Shown: positions 25,803 to 35,156 of the stretch, piece by piece
How the letters are laid out: each line of letters starts with the position of its first letter
How positions within the stretch are numbered: position 1 is the first letter of the stretch
Origin: Burkholderiales bacterium
GTDB taxonomy: Bacteria; Pseudomonadota; Gammaproteobacteria; Burkholderiales; Burkholderiaceae_C
DNA length: 48,101 nt
Assembly (NCBI GenBank): GCA_947377275.1
Contig: CANCFV010000014.1
Span: forward strand, 1 to 48,101
Direction of reading: 5' to 3'
Notes under the pieces: generated by a model
Told to the model about the DNA's origin: nothing
Database searches by the model: none
The model's input: only the letters and a program-made list of their open reading frames with translations
Position numbers and translations under genes: made by a program

Positions 25803-25828
25803 TGTAAGAACGCGGCGCCTGGGCCGAC
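25803..25828 (+). promoter_or_regulatory. Candidate ECF-sigma promoter of the bufferin operon
   Basis: TGTAAG (25803-25808) and CGAC (25825-25828) are separated by 16 bases, resembling the GTAACC-N16-CGAA element that drives bufferin-type genes in Caulobacter (SigF). The match is partial and no ECF sigma gene is in this window. It lies 65 bp before the bufA start. Confidence 0.3.
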
Positions 25829-25892
25829 CACCCCTTCGATCTTGTGCATTTTTAGCGCAAGACAACTTCACCCCAACTTCTGGAGTTTGACC

Positions 25893-26180
25893 ATGACCAT
25901 TCGTTCCAACGCCTCCCTCGCCGCCGCTGCCGCCTTCATGGCTTTGTCCACCGCTGCGTTTGCGGCTGATGCGCCCAAGGGCAGCTCGGGTGCTGCCGTC
26001 TCCGGTGGCGACAAGGTGCATTGCTACGGCCTGCACAGCTGCAAGGGCAACAGCGATTGCAAGACCGCTGAGCACAGCTGCAAGGGCCAGAACGCCTGCA
26101 AGGGCCATGGCTTCAAGGCGGCCGAAGCCAAGTCCTGCCTGACCCAAGGCGGCACCATCGGCGACATCAAGGCCATGTGA
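25893..26180 (+). CDS. bufA2: BufA2-type bufferin precursor (Cys-rich periplasmic metallophore)
   Basis: 95 residues. A signal peptide (about 1-25, [16 protein letters not shown]) is followed by a short linker and a core with six cysteines at 44, 50, 56, 63, 69 and 82. Three of them are in CKG triplets (HSCKG, HSCKG, NACKG), between HCYG and the end TQGGTIGD. Bufferins are ribosomally made peptides whose cysteines are modified by an MNIO enzyme and which bind copper in the periplasm. The next two genes encode exactly that enzyme and its partner. The spacing and CKG repeats fit the BufA2 rather than the DUF2282 BufA1 group. GGAG at 25882 supports the ATG. Confidence 0.85.
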   Translation: MTIRSNASLAAAAAFMALSTAAFAADAPKGSSGAAVSGGDKVHCYGLHSCKGNSDCKTAEHSCKGQNACKGHGFKAAEAKSCLTQGGTIGDIKAM

Positions 26181-26193
26181 CGTGGGCGCGCGC

Positions 26194-27081
26194 ATGAGCA
26201 TCGCCTCTTCAATGGGCAAGGTTGCCGCAGCGCGTGGGCGCGTGGGGCAAGCATCACCGGGCTTTGGCCTGGGCTTGCGCACCGCGCACTACGCCGACTT
26301 CCTGGCCGAACCACAACCGGTGGACTGGCTGGAGGTCATCTCAGACAACCACCTGGTGCCCGGCGGCAAGCCCATGCGCATGCTCGACGAGATCCGTGCG
26401 CGCTACCCCATGGCCATGCACGGCGTGGCCTTGTCCCTCGGGTCGGTCGCCGGCCCCGATGAAAACTACCTGCGCCAACTGCGGGCGCTGGCCGATCGCA
26501 TCTCGCCGCTGTGGGTCTCTGACCACCTGTGCTGGTGCGGTGTGCACGGCCGCCAATTGCACGACCTCTTGCCCCTGCCTTACACCGAGGAGGCGCTGGG
26601 CGTGGTGGTGCGCAACATCTCGCGGACCCAAGACGTGCTGGGCCGCCGCCTGGTGCTAGAGAACGTCTCGAGCTACGTGGCCTTTGCCCAGTCGCACCTC
26701 AGCGAGTGGGACTTCGTGCGCGAAGTGGCCGAGCGTGCCGATTGCCTTTTGCTGCTCGACGTGAACAACGTGTACGTCAGCAGCGTGAACCATGGGTTTG
26801 ACCCTGTGGCCTACCTCGACGCCATGCCTGTGGGCCGCGTGCAGCAGATCCACCTGGCCGGCCACACGCGCAACGACGCCTCGGGCCTCTTGATCGACAC
26901 CCACGACCAGCCTGTGCCCGACCCGGTGTGGGCCTTGTACCGTCATGCCTGTGAGCGATTCGGCCCCGTGGCCACGATGATCGAGCGCGACGACCACATC
27001 CCACCCTTGCCTGAATTGCTGGCCGAGTTGGACCAGGCCCGGGCGCTGTCGGCGCTGGCCTTGATGTGCGAGGTGGCTTGA
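26194..27081 (+). CDS. bufB: MNIO (DUF692) multinuclear iron oxidase, BufB
   Basis: 295 residues with a TIM-barrel fold. Metal-ligand motifs run in the family order: [52 protein letters not shown] and ERDDHIP. Members use two or three iron atoms and oxygen to turn peptidyl cysteines into heterocycles or related groups. Substrate here is the BufA2 precursor 13 bp upstream. The ATG at 26194 is chosen; a GTG at 26182 and an ATG at 26212 are alternatives because the first 20 residues are not conserved. One base separates it from bufC. Confidence 0.92.
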   Translation: MSIASSMGKVAAARGRVGQASPGFGLGLRTAHYADFLAEPQPVDWLEVISDNHLVPGGKPMRMLDEIRARYPMAMHGVALSLGSVAGPDENYLRQLRALADRISPLWVSDHLCWCGVHGRQLHDLLPLPYTEEALGVVVRNISRTQDVLGRRLVLENVSSYVAFAQSHLSEWDFVREVAERADCLLLLDVNNVYVSSVNHGFDPVAYLDAMPVGRVQQIHLAGHTRNDASGLLIDTHDQPVPDPVWALYRHACERFGPVATMIERDDHIPPLPELLAELDQARALSALALMCEVA

Positions 27082-27082
27082 G

Positions 27083-27964
27083 ATGCCGATCGAGATCCAC
27101 ACCGACACCGGTGACCTGGCCGCTCTGCAGGCGCGCTTTCAGGCCCACCTGCTGCAGCCCCTGGCCGATGCCGCCACCGACGCTTTGGCCGATGTGGCCC
27201 GTGGGGTCGATGCACCCGACGCTCGCGCGAACGCTGCGCAGCGCCTGGGCGTGTATCACCACGCTTATCGCGCGCGTCTGCTCGACACCCTGCGTGACAC
27301 GCACAGCCACACCCTGGCCTACCTGGGCGACGACTGGTTCGATCGCTTGGCTGGGTCTTTCATCGATGTGCACCCTTCTGTGCATGCCAACTTGCGTTGG
27401 TACGGCCAGGGCTTTGCCGACTGGCTGGCGCAGCGCCTGGTCGGGCCCGATTCGCCCGTGGGTGATCACCCCGAGGTGGCCGAGTTGGCCCACCTGGACT
27501 GGGCCTTGCGCGACACCTTTGATGGCCCCGATGCCCCAGTGCTTCAGCCTGCTGCGCTGGCCGAGCTGAGCGCCGAGGCCTGGTCCACCGTGGCCTTTGA
27601 GGCCCACCCCACGGCACGCACTTTGCGCGTGGCGCACAACACCTTGGCGCTCTGGACAGCACTGGCCCATGACGAAGCCGTTCCACCCGCACAGGCCCTG
27701 GCCGAGCCCGTGGACGTGCTGGTGTGGCGCCAGGGCGAACAGCCGCACTTTCGCAGCCTGGACGCCTGGGAGGCGCGGGCCGTGGCTGGCTTGTTGGGCG
27801 GCCAAGCATGGGCTGTGCTGTGTGAAGCCGCTCAGGGCGTTTCAGACGACGCTTCTGAGGCCGCCACCGAGCAGGTGGCCCAGCGCGCAGGCCAGTGGCT
27901 GCACCGTTGGTTGCACGAAGGTTTGCTGTGCGCTTGGCGAGCGTCGCCTGAAGCAAGGGGCTGA
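27083..27964 (+). CDS. bufC: DUF2063 partner protein of MNIO, BufC
   Basis: 293 residues. The N-terminal half (about 10-105) is the helical DUF2063 domain (YHHAYRARLLDTLRDTHSHT, then YLGDDWFDRLAGSF), which docks the precursor on the MNIO enzyme. The C-terminal half (about 130-290) is a less conserved RRE-like domain. Start is one base after the bufB stop, so the two are surely co-translated. The end of the operon is not marked by a hairpin; the next gene, a GntR regulator, begins 59 bp on in the same direction. Confidence 0.9.
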   Translation: MPIEIHTDTGDLAALQARFQAHLLQPLADAATDALADVARGVDAPDARANAAQRLGVYHHAYRARLLDTLRDTHSHTLAYLGDDWFDRLAGSFIDVHPSVHANLRWYGQGFADWLAQRLVGPDSPVGDHPEVAELAHLDWALRDTFDGPDAPVLQPAALAELSAEAWSTVAFEAHPTARTLRVAHNTLALWTALAHDEAVPPAQALAEPVDVLVWRQGEQPHFRSLDAWEARAVAGLLGGQAWAVLCEAAQGVSDDASEAATEQVAQRAGQWLHRWLHEGLLCAWRASPEARG

Positions 27965-28022
27965 AACGCGACCCGGGCACGCGACATGCTTAGGCCATGG
28001 GCCCCGTCACTCTGAGCCGCGC

Positions 28023-28742
28023 ATGAAGCTGCTTGCCTCTTCGTCCAACCTCGATCTGCCTGCCCACACCCTGGGCGAGCGCCTGTATGCGCAGATCAAG
28101 CAGCTGATCTTTGACTTCGAGTTGTTGCCGGGCGAGCGCTTTTCAGAAAGCGAGCTGGCCAACCGCATGCAGCTCAGTCGCACGCCCTTGCGCCATGCTT
28201 TGCAGCGTTTGCAGCGCGAGGGCTACTTGCGCGTGTTCCCCAAAAGCGGATGGCAGGTCGCCGAGCTGGACTTTGTGGCTTTTGACCAGCTGTATGCGCT
28301 GCGCCTGTTGCTCGAAACCCATGCCGTGACGCGCCTGTGCGAGCTCGAAGCCCGCCCCGGGCTGGCCGAGTTGGCCGAAACCTGGCTGGTGCCCCCCGCC
28401 GAGCGCCACACCGCTTGCCTGGCGGTGGACCGCCTGGACGAGGTCTTCCACAGCGCCTTGGTGCAGGCCGCCGGCAACCCCGAAATGCTGCGCGTTCACG
28501 ATGACATCACCGAGCGCATCCGCCTGATCCGTCGCCTGGACTTCGTCAAACCCGCCCGCATCGAAGCGACGTACGAAGAACACGCGGCCATCGTGCGCGC
28601 CATCACCTTGCGCCGTGCCGATGAGGCGCAGCGTCTGTTGCGCGCCCATGTGCAGCACAGCCAGTTGGAGGCGCGTCACATCACCCAAGATCTGCTCTGG
28701 CAAGCCCGCGAGCGCTTTGCCCGCAATCCGGGGGGTGTCTGA
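28023..28742 (+). CDS. GntR-family regulator, FCD subfamily (copy 1)
   Basis: 239 residues. An N-terminal winged helix (about 14-85: ERLYAQIKQLIFDFELLPGE, then SELANRMQLSRTPLRHAL) is followed by an FCD ligand domain (about 95-225), with metal-type residues in DRLDEVFHSALV, and RADEAQRLLRAHV. It closely resembles the regulator at 37944-38660 over its full length. The two bracket the diguanylate cyclase and the BMP transporter/hydrolase operon. FCD regulators usually sense small carboxylates or amides. An overlapping upstream frame is discarded as it lacks a GntR N-terminus. Confidence 0.9.
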   Translation: MKLLASSSNLDLPAHTLGERLYAQIKQLIFDFELLPGERFSESELANRMQLSRTPLRHALQRLQREGYLRVFPKSGWQVAELDFVAFDQLYALRLLLETHAVTRLCELEARPGLAELAETWLVPPAERHTACLAVDRLDEVFHSALVQAAGNPEMLRVHDDITERIRLIRRLDFVKPARIEATYEEHAAIVRAITLRRADEAQRLLRAHVQHSQLEARHITQDLLWQARERFARNPGGV

Positions 28743-28832
28743 CTCGGGGGTATGAGCCTTTGCCTCGGCTGGTCATAATGATTGGTTGAATGCGGCCCGT
28801 TGGGCTGCTGACCATGCAAACAGGGACGACCC

Positions 28833-29957
28833 ATGCGCGAGCAAAGCGAAACCTCAGGCGCAGCGGCATGGCGATCGCCCTTGCTGCCGCCTGCTGTCGA
28901 CCCTGTTTCGCAGGGTGAGGTGGCTCAGGCGCACGTCCGCCTGATGGGCGCTGTGGGCCTGCTGGTGGCGTTTGCGGCCTTGCAGGCCTGGGGGCGCTGG
29001 GGCGCCTGGGATCGCGCCTTGACCGGGTTGGTGCTGTACGTGCCCGTGTGCCTGGGGTGGATTTGGGTGGTGCGTCGGCGCTTGGGCGCGCAGGGCGTGC
29101 GTTTGTGTGCCGCGGCGCTCTTTGAGCAAACGTTTTACGCTTTGTTCCTGGCCCACGCGCAAGAGCAAGCAGGGTGGTTGCTGTGCGTGCCCATGCTCTC
29201 GTCGCTGGGACACGGTCTGCGCTATGGGCCTCGCATGGCGGTGTTCAGCGCCTGCGTCGGCTCGGCCCTGCTGGCCGTGTCGGTGACGCAAAGCCCCTAT
29301 TGGCTGGCCCTGCCTGAAGTCAGCCTGGGTTTGGTTTTGGCCAACTTGACCGTGCCCATTCATGCCGCGGTATTGGGCCGCCGCCTGCATGCCGACCGCA
29401 CCGAGGCCGAGCGCCGCGCCGCCGTGTGGGAAGAGGCCTCCAAGACCGACGCGCTCACCGGGCTCTCCAACCGCGTCGGTTTGCTGGATGCCCTCGACCG
29501 CGTGTTCGCCTCGCAGCGTCAGGCCGCGCGCATCTGCGCCTTGTTCTACACCGACCTCGATGGCTTCAAAGCCATCAACGACGCGGCCGGGCACGCCGCG
29601 GGCGACGAGGTGCTGCGTCAAGTGGCCCAGGTGCTGCGCGACGCGGTGCGGGGTGACGACGTGGTGGCCCGCTTGGGCGGCGACGAATTCGCCATCGTGG
29701 CCCTCGGCCTGAGCACCCCCGAAGACGCCCGTTTGGTGGCGGTCAAGGTCATGCATGCCCTGGACCAGATCCGGGTGCCGGGCCACGAAGGGCTGCGCGT
29801 GGGTTGCAGCCTGGGTGTCTGCCTCTTGCCTGATCCTGCTTTGGCGACCGCGTCCCAGGCCATCAGCGCGGCCGACGAGTTGATGCTCCAGGTCAAGCGC
29901 ACCGGCAAGGGCAGTGTGCGCGTGCGGGGCGAGCCCGCACAGGTCATGCGCGCCTGA
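28833..29957 (+). CDS. Membrane-bound diguanylate cyclase (GGDEF)
   Basis: 374 residues. About six N-terminal membrane helices (about 37-185) form an uncharacterised sensor. The GGDEF domain (about 205-365) has the intact active motif GGDEF at 282-286 and the product-inhibition RxxD site at 273-276 (RGDD), exactly five residues before the active motif, so it should make cyclic di-GMP and be feedback-controlled. It has no EAL domain. It lies between a GntR gene and the BMP operon, with 90 bp before it and 154 bp after, so it is probably its own unit. Confidence 0.93.
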   Translation: MREQSETSGAAAWRSPLLPPAVDPVSQGEVAQAHVRLMGAVGLLVAFAALQAWGRWGAWDRALTGLVLYVPVCLGWIWVVRRRLGAQGVRLCAAALFEQTFYALFLAHAQEQAGWLLCVPMLSSLGHGLRYGPRMAVFSACVGSALLAVSVTQSPYWLALPEVSLGLVLANLTVPIHAAVLGRRLHADRTEAERRAAVWEEASKTDALTGLSNRVGLLDALDRVFASQRQAARICALFYTDLDGFKAINDAAGHAAGDEVLRQVAQVLRDAVRGDDVVARLGGDEFAIVALGLSTPEDARLVAVKVMHALDQIRVPGHEGLRVGCSLGVCLLPDPALATASQAISAADELMLQVKRTGKGSVRVRGEPAQVMRA

Positions 29958-29977
29958 TCGCTTCTTGAGTCGAAAGC

Positions 29978-30044
29978 TTTTTGCGCTCCCTGCGCAAAAA
30001 CAGGCACGGCTTTCGCTTGTATACCAGCATGTACATCACGTGAT
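29978..30044. promoter_or_regulatory. Palindrome cluster upstream of the BMP operon
   Basis: TTTTTGCGC-TCCCT-GCGCAAAAA (29978-30000) is a perfect 9-bp inverted repeat. TTGTATACC follows at 30017-30025, and ATCACGTGAT (30035-30044) is a perfect 10-bp palindrome. All lie 68-134 bp before the substrate-binding-protein start. The first could end the diguanylate cyclase transcript, but it lacks a T-run after the stem. TTGTATAC-like half sites are typical of FCD/GntR operators. Confidence 0.4.
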
Positions 30045-30111
30045 CTCTGGCCTTGCTTCAAGGCGGTGCGCGGGTGGTGTTTGTGCAATGTGCTGGTGCA
30101 AGGAGATGCGC

Positions 30112-31230
30112 ATGTCGGTTGAACAATCGGGTCGTCGTTCTTTGATCAAGGGCATGGGGGCCACAGGCGCCACGCTCGCTCTGGGTGGTTTGCCTGCCTT
30201 TGCCTGGGCGCAAAAGCCCCTCACCATCGGCATGATCTACGTCGGCCCCAAAGACGACTTCGGCTACAACCAGTCGCACTACGAGGCCGCGTCTGAGATC
30301 AAGAAGATGCCTGGCATCAAGATCGTGGGCGAAGAAAACGTGCCCGAAACCCAGGCCGTTCAAAAGACCATGCAGGGCATGATTGCCCAAGACGGTGCGG
30401 CCCTGTTGTTCCCCACCTCTTTCGGCTACTTCAACCCCCACATCCTCGAAGTCGCCAAGAAAAGCCCCGACGTGCGCTTTGCCCATTGCGGCGGCATGTG
30501 GGACGCGGCCAAGCACCCCAAGAACGTGGGCAGCTTTTTTGGCTACATCGACGAGGCCCAGTACCTCAACGGCGTCATCGCAGGGCACGCCACCAAGTCG
30601 AAGAAAATCGGCTTCATCGCGGCCAAGCCCATCCCGCAGGTGCTGCGTAACATCAATGCCTTCACGCTGGGCGCACGCTCGGTGCACCCCGACATCACCT
30701 GCTCGGTGATCTTCACCGGTGATTGGTCCATGCCCGTCAAAGAGGCTGAGGCCACCAACAGCCTGGCCGACCAGGGCGTGGACGTGTTCACCATGCACGT
30801 GGACGGACCCAAGGTGGTGGTCGAGACCGCGGCCAAGCGTGGCAAGTTCGTGTGCGGCTACCACGCCAGCCAGGCCAAGCTGGCACCTCAGGCCTACCTG
30901 ACCGGAGCTGAGTGGAACTGGGTCACGCCCTACAAGCAGATCGTGGAAGCGGCGCGGACCGGCAAGCCCCACCCCAACTTCCTGCGCGGTGGCCTGAAGG
31001 AAGGCTTCGTCAAGACCTCGGCTTACGGCCCGGCCGTGTCAGAAGGCGCGCGCAAGAACGCCGATGCCATCAAGGCCCTGATGCTCAAGGACCAGTTCGA
31101 GATCTTCAAGGGCGACTTGAAGGACAACACCGGCAAGGTGGTGATCCCCAAGGGCGTGACGATGATGCAGACCGACCCGGCCCTGGAAGGCATGAACTAC
31201 CTCGTCGAAGGCGTGATCGGCAAAGTCTGA
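30112..31230 (+). CDS. BMP-family ABC transporter substrate-binding protein
   Basis: 372 residues of the basic membrane protein (Med/BmpA) family, the periplasmic receptor of nucleoside-type importers. The N-terminus has a twin-arginine-like signal (SGRRSLIKGMGATGATLALG, then AFAWAQ), so it may be exported folded. The mature part has the BMP fold: PLTIGMIYVGPKDDFGYNQS, LLFPTSFGYF, VGSFFGYIDEAQYLNGVIAG, GVDVFTMHVDGP. AGGAG at 30101-30105 favours the ATG at 30112 over that at 30106. First of a seven- to nine-gene operon. BMP receptors bind purine or pyrimidine nucleosides, and related ones bind other N-rich compounds; the enzymes downstream suggest an amide or ureide here. Confidence 0.92.
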   Translation: MSVEQSGRRSLIKGMGATGATLALGGLPAFAWAQKPLTIGMIYVGPKDDFGYNQSHYEAASEIKKMPGIKIVGEENVPETQAVQKTMQGMIAQDGAALLFPTSFGYFNPHILEVAKKSPDVRFAHCGGMWDAAKHPKNVGSFFGYIDEAQYLNGVIAGHATKSKKIGFIAAKPIPQVLRNINAFTLGARSVHPDITCSVIFTGDWSMPVKEAEATNSLADQGVDVFTMHVDGPKVVVETAAKRGKFVCGYHASQAKLAPQAYLTGAEWNWVTPYKQIVEAARTGKPHPNFLRGGLKEGFVKTSAYGPAVSEGARKNADAIKALMLKDQFEIFKGDLKDNTGKVVIPKGVTMMQTDPALEGMNYLVEGVIGKV

Positions 31231-31291
31231 CCGCGCTGGGGTGCACGGCCCCATTCGGGGCTGTGCGTGGGTGTCGACCAAGGAGCAGTCC

Positions 31292-32440
31292 ATGAGCGGT
31301 GATCGCCTGGTGGCGTTATTTGACAGCGTGGCCCTGCCGGTGCTGGCCTTGGCCGGTGCCGTGCTCTTGTTCGGTGGCTTCGTGTGGCTGGGCGGCACCA
31401 GCCCCACCGAGACCTGGATGCTGCTGTTCAAGGGCGCCTTTGGCGATGCCTTCTCTTGGCAGAACACGCTGCAGCGCGCGGCACCGCTGATGCTCACGGC
31501 GCTGTGCGTGGCCATCCCCAAGCAGGCTGGCCTGATGGTCATTGGCGGTGAGGGCGCGCTGGTGCTGGGCGGCTTGGCCTGTGCCGGTTTGCCATATTTG
31601 TTTGCGCCACCCGATGGCGTGGCGGGCACCGCATCGGTGCTGCTGGCCAGCGCCTTGGCCGGTGCCGCTTGGATCGCCCTGGTGGGCGTGTTGCGCCAGT
31701 ACCGCGGCGTGAATGAAACGATTTCGTCGCTGCTGATGGGCTACATCGCCATCGGCCTGTTCAAGCATTTTGTCGAGGGCCCGATGCGCGACCCCAGCAG
31801 CTTGAACAAACCCTCCACGCTGCCCTTGAACGAAGGCATCTTGCTGGGTCTCATGCCTGGTTACGAGGTGCATTGGGGCTTGATGTGGGGCGTGCTCGCT
31901 TGCGTGGCCTGTGGCATCTGGCTGTACGGCAGCACGCATGGTTTTGCCATGCGGGTGGTGGGTGGCAACGCCCGCGCAGCGCGCCTGGTGGGCCTGCCCA
32001 GCCACCGGCTCATCATCACGGCTTGCGCCTTGGGGGGCGGTGGTGCGGGCTTGGCGGGGGGCATCGAGGTGGCGGCGGTGCACACCACGGCCAATGCGTC
32101 GATCATCGCGGGGCTGGGCTACACGGGCATCCTCGTGTCTTTCGTGGCGCGCCACAACCCTGTGGCGATCGTGCCTGTGGCCATCTTGTTCGGTGGCTTT
32201 GGGGCGGCGGGCAGCCTCTTGCAGCGTCGGCTTGATTTGCCCGATGCCTCGGTGCTGGTCTTGCAAGGCTTTGCCTTCGTGTTGATTTTGGCCAGCGAGG
32301 CCCTGCGAGGTCAGCTGGGCGAGTGGTTGCAGGTGCGTGCGGTGCGCAAGGCCGCGTCCACCGCCGTGCATGAGACCAGCCGCGTGCGGCTGGCACGTGA
32401 AGCCGCGGCCCTGGGTGCCGAGCGCAAGGAGGCCGCATGA
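31292..32440 (+). CDS. ABC transporter permease 1 (BPD_transp_2 family)
   Basis: 382 residues and about ten membrane helices. Family motifs are LCVAIPKQAGLMVIGGEGAL and the conserved cytoplasmic loop GGNARAARLVGLP with ALGGGGAGLAGGIEV. This is the YufP/NupB-like partner of BMP receptors. The last about 40 residues are charged and cytoplasmic. AGGAG at 31281-31285 sets the ATG at 31292; the 17 upstream residues are excluded. It ends in an ATGA overlap with permease 2. Confidence 0.93.
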   Translation: MSGDRLVALFDSVALPVLALAGAVLLFGGFVWLGGTSPTETWMLLFKGAFGDAFSWQNTLQRAAPLMLTALCVAIPKQAGLMVIGGEGALVLGGLACAGLPYLFAPPDGVAGTASVLLASALAGAAWIALVGVLRQYRGVNETISSLLMGYIAIGLFKHFVEGPMRDPSSLNKPSTLPLNEGILLGLMPGYEVHWGLMWGVLACVACGIWLYGSTHGFAMRVVGGNARAARLVGLPSHRLIITACALGGGGAGLAGGIEVAAVHTTANASIIAGLGYTGILVSFVARHNPVAIVPVAILFGGFGAAGSLLQRRLDLPDASVLVLQGFAFVLILASEALRGQLGEWLQVRAVRKAASTAVHETSRVRLAREAAALGAERKEAA

Positions 32441-33360
32441 GCGATGTCAATGTTTGGCTGGACGTGAGTGTGGCCGTGCTGGGCGGGGCCATCCGCGTGG
32501 GCACCCCGTTCTTGTTTGTGAGCCTGGGCGAATGCATCACCGAAAAGTCGGGGCGCATCAACCTGGGCTTGGAGGGCGTGCTGGTCCTGTCGGCCATGGC
32601 GGGCTTTGCTGGCAGCTACCTCAGCGGCTCACCCTGGGCGGGTGTGTTGTTGGCTGGGGTGGTGGGCGCTTTGCTGGCTGGCTTGCACGGCCTGCTGTGT
32701 TCACTCAAGGGCGTCAACGACATCGCCACGGGCATCGCCTTGATGCTGCTGGGCGCGGGCTTGGCCTTCTACCTGGGCAAGCCGCTGATTCAGCCGCAGG
32801 CGCCGCAGATCCCGTCGCTGGACTTGGGGATGTGGAGCGACTCGCCGCAAATCCAGGCCGCTTTGCGCATCAATGCGCTGTTCCCCATTGGCGTGTGTCT
32901 GGCTGGCTTGATGGCGTGGGCCTTGGCCGACACGCGCTGGGGTCTGATCGTGCGCATGGCCGGCGACAGCTCAGACGCTGCGCGTGCGCTGGGCTATTCC
33001 GTCAACACCGTGCGCGTGCTGGCCACCATGGTGGGCGGCTTCATTGCGGGCTTGGGTGGCGCCTCGCTGTCTCTTTACTACCCAGGCAGCTGGAACGAAG
33101 GCTTGTCGAGCGGGCAGGGCCTGATCGCTGTGGCCCTGGTCATCTTTGCGCGCTGGCGCCCCATGGCCTGCCTGGGCGCGGCCTTGCTGTTCGGTGGGGC
33201 AGGGGCCTTGGGGCCGGCCTTGCAATCGGTCGGCTTCAGCTGGGGTTATCACCTCTTCAATGCGGTGCCATACGCCTTGACGCTGGCCATTTTGGTGTGG
33301 ACGTGCAGCCCCAAGCGGGCGGTGCAAGGCGCACCCATGGAGTTGGGCGTGTCCCGCTGA
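32437..33360 (+). CDS. ABC transporter permease 2 (BPD_transp_2 family)
   Basis: 307 residues and about nine membrane helices, the YufQ/NupC-like partner of permease 1. Family motifs are FLFVSLGECITEKSGRINLG (N-terminal), LKGVNDIATGIALMLLGAG, and MAGDSSDAARALGYSVNTV (cytoplasmic loop) followed by GGFIAGLGGASLSLYYPGSW. It overlaps permease 1 by 4 bp and is followed after 47 bp by the formamidase gene. Confidence 0.93.
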   Translation: MSDVNVWLDVSVAVLGGAIRVGTPFLFVSLGECITEKSGRINLGLEGVLVLSAMAGFAGSYLSGSPWAGVLLAGVVGALLAGLHGLLCSLKGVNDIATGIALMLLGAGLAFYLGKPLIQPQAPQIPSLDLGMWSDSPQIQAALRINALFPIGVCLAGLMAWALADTRWGLIVRMAGDSSDAARALGYSVNTVRVLATMVGGFIAGLGGASLSLYYPGSWNEGLSSGQGLIAVALVIFARWRPMACLGAALLFGGAGALGPALQSVGFSWGYHLFNAVPYALTLAILVWTCSPKRAVQGAPMELGVSR

Positions 33361-33407
33361 AGGGGCGCCCGGTTCACGGCGGTTTTCGATCTGAAGCGGA
33401 ACATCAC

Positions 33408-34442
33408 ATGAGCGGACTGAGCGGCTTGAACAAATCGCCTTCGGGCATGGTGATCGGCCTGGTGCAACTCCAGCTGCCGGTGGTCGAGACGCCGGCGCAG
33501 CTGGCCTCGCAAGCCCAGCGCATCGTGGGCATGGTGGGCAAGGCCCGTCGCAGCTACCCCGGCATGGACTTGGTGGTCTTCCCGGAGTACGCCTTGCATG
33601 GCCTGTCGATGTCCACGGCCGACGAGCTGATGGTCACCTTGGAGGGGCCTGAAGTCGCCGCCTTCAAGGCCGCCTGCGTGCAGCACCGCATCTGGGGTTG
33701 CTTTTCGATCATGGAGAAGAACCCCGGCGGCATGCCCTACAACACGGGTCTGATCATCGACGACCAGGGGCAGCTGCAGCTTTACTACCGCAAGTACCAC
33801 CCCTGGGTGCCAGTCGAGCCTTGGGAGCCCGGCAACATGGGCATCCCAGTGATCACAGGCCCGAAGGGCGTGAAGCTGGCGCTGATCATCTGCCACGACG
33901 GCATGTTCCCCGAGATGGCGCGTGAGTGCGCTTACCAGGGGGCCGAGCTGATGATCCGCACGGCCGGCTACACCGCACCCATCCGCCATGCCTGGTCCAT
34001 CACCAACCAGGCCAATGCCTTCCAGAACCTCATGGTCACGGCCAGCGTGTGCCTGTGCGGCAGCGATGGCACTTTCGACTCGATGGGCGAGGCCATGGTG
34101 TGCAACTTCGATGGCACGGTGATGGCCCAGGGCGGCGGCCGTGTCGACGAGATCGTGTGTGCCGAGGTACGCGCCGACCTGATCCGCGAGGCCCGTGTGC
34201 ATTGGGGTGTTGAGAACAACATCTACCAGTTCTTCCACCGAGGTTATGTGGCGGTGAAGGGTGGGGCGCAAGACTGCCCCTACACCTTCATGCGCGACAT
34301 GGTGGCCGGTCAGGCGCAGCTGCCCTGGGAGGCCCAGGTGGTGCACACCGATGGCCAGTCTTGCGGGTTCGCGCAGCCCACCCGCCGCTTCAAGGGCGAT
34401 GAGCCCAATCTGTTGACTGCCCCACCTCAGGAGGCCGCATGA
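33408..34442 (+). CDS. amiF: Formamidase AmiF (nitrilase superfamily)
   Basis: 344 residues, the normal AmiF length. It hydrolyses formamide to formate and ammonium; close relatives (AmiE) act on short aliphatic amides. The catalytic triad is Glu60 (FPEYALHG), Lys129 (YYRKYHPW) and Cys162 ([10 protein letters not shown]). The start [20 protein letters not shown] and the stretch [19 protein letters not shown] are characteristic of AmiF. Cytoplasmic. The gene lies inside the transporter operon, between permease 2 and the BiuH-like gene, with which it overlaps by an ATGA. This placement suggests that its substrate is either imported by the transporter or formed from the imported compound. Confidence 0.9.
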   Translation: MSGLSGLNKSPSGMVIGLVQLQLPVVETPAQLASQAQRIVGMVGKARRSYPGMDLVVFPEYALHGLSMSTADELMVTLEGPEVAAFKAACVQHRIWGCFSIMEKNPGGMPYNTGLIIDDQGQLQLYYRKYHPWVPVEPWEPGNMGIPVITGPKGVKLALIICHDGMFPEMARECAYQGAELMIRTAGYTAPIRHAWSITNQANAFQNLMVTASVCLCGSDGTFDSMGEAMVCNFDGTVMAQGGGRVDEIVCAEVRADLIREARVHWGVENNIYQFFHRGYVAVKGGAQDCPYTFMRDMVAGQAQLPWEAQVVHTDGQSCGFAQPTRRFKGDEPNLLTAPPQEAA

Positions 34443-35134
34443 GCACCTTTGTTGACGCCCAACCTTATGCCTGGCCTTACGACGGTGAGCTCAAGCCATC
34501 GAACACGGCCCTGGTCATCATCGACATGCAGACCGACTTTTGCGGCGTGGGCGGTTATGTCGACAAGATGGGCTACGACATCAGCGCTACCCGTGCGCCG
34601 ATTGAGCCGATCAAGGCCCTGCTGGCCGAGGCCCGGCGCGTGGGCATGCACGTGATCCACACGCGTGAGGGGCACCGGCCCGACCTGAGCGACCTGCCTG
34701 CCAACAAACGCTGGCGCTCGCGCCAGATCGGCACCGATGGCGCGGGCATTGGCGACATGGGGCCGTGCGGTCGCATCCTGGTGCGGGGCGAGCCGGGCTG
34801 GGACATCATCCCTGAGCTCTACCCCATCGCGGGCGAGCCCATCATCGACAAGCCTGGCAAGGGCAGCTTCTGCGCCACCGACCTGGAGCTGATCTTGCAC
34901 ACCCAGGGCATCCGTAACCTGATCCTGACCGGCATCACCACCGACGTGTGCGTGCACACCACCATGCGCGAGGCCAACGACCGAGGCTTCGAGTGCGTGA
35001 TGTTGACCGACTGCACCGGCGCCACCGACCCTGGCAACCACGCCGCTGCGTTCTCGATGATCAAGATGCAGGGCGGCGTGTTTGGTGCCTACACCGACTC
35101 CAAGGCGCTGATCCAGGCTCTGCAGACGCTGTGA
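34439..35134 (+). CDS. biuH: Biuret hydrolase-like cysteine hydrolase (isochorismatase fold)
   Basis: 231 residues. The triad is Asp29 (IIDMQTDF), Lys138 ([14 protein letters not shown]) and Cys171 ([15 protein letters not shown]). Long stretches resemble Rhizobium Biu[49 protein letters not shown] and KMQGGVFGA. BiuH turns biuret into allophanate and ammonium. No allophanate hydrolase is in the window, so if biuret is the substrate the pathway must finish elsewhere. A three-residue insertion (TDG after RQIG) differs from what I recall of BiuH. Translation is coupled to amiF. Confidence 0.8.
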   Translation: MSTFVDAQPYAWPYDGELKPSNTALVIIDMQTDFCGVGGYVDKMGYDISATRAPIEPIKALLAEARRVGMHVIHTREGHRPDLSDLPANKRWRSRQIGTDGAGIGDMGPCGRILVRGEPGWDIIPELYPIAGEPIIDKPGKGSFCATDLELILHTQGIRNLILTGITTDVCVHTTMREANDRGFECVMLTDCTGATDPGNHAAAFSMIKMQGGVFGAYTDSKALIQALQTL

Positions 35135-35156
35135 ACCGCTTGAGAAAGGCCGTGCC

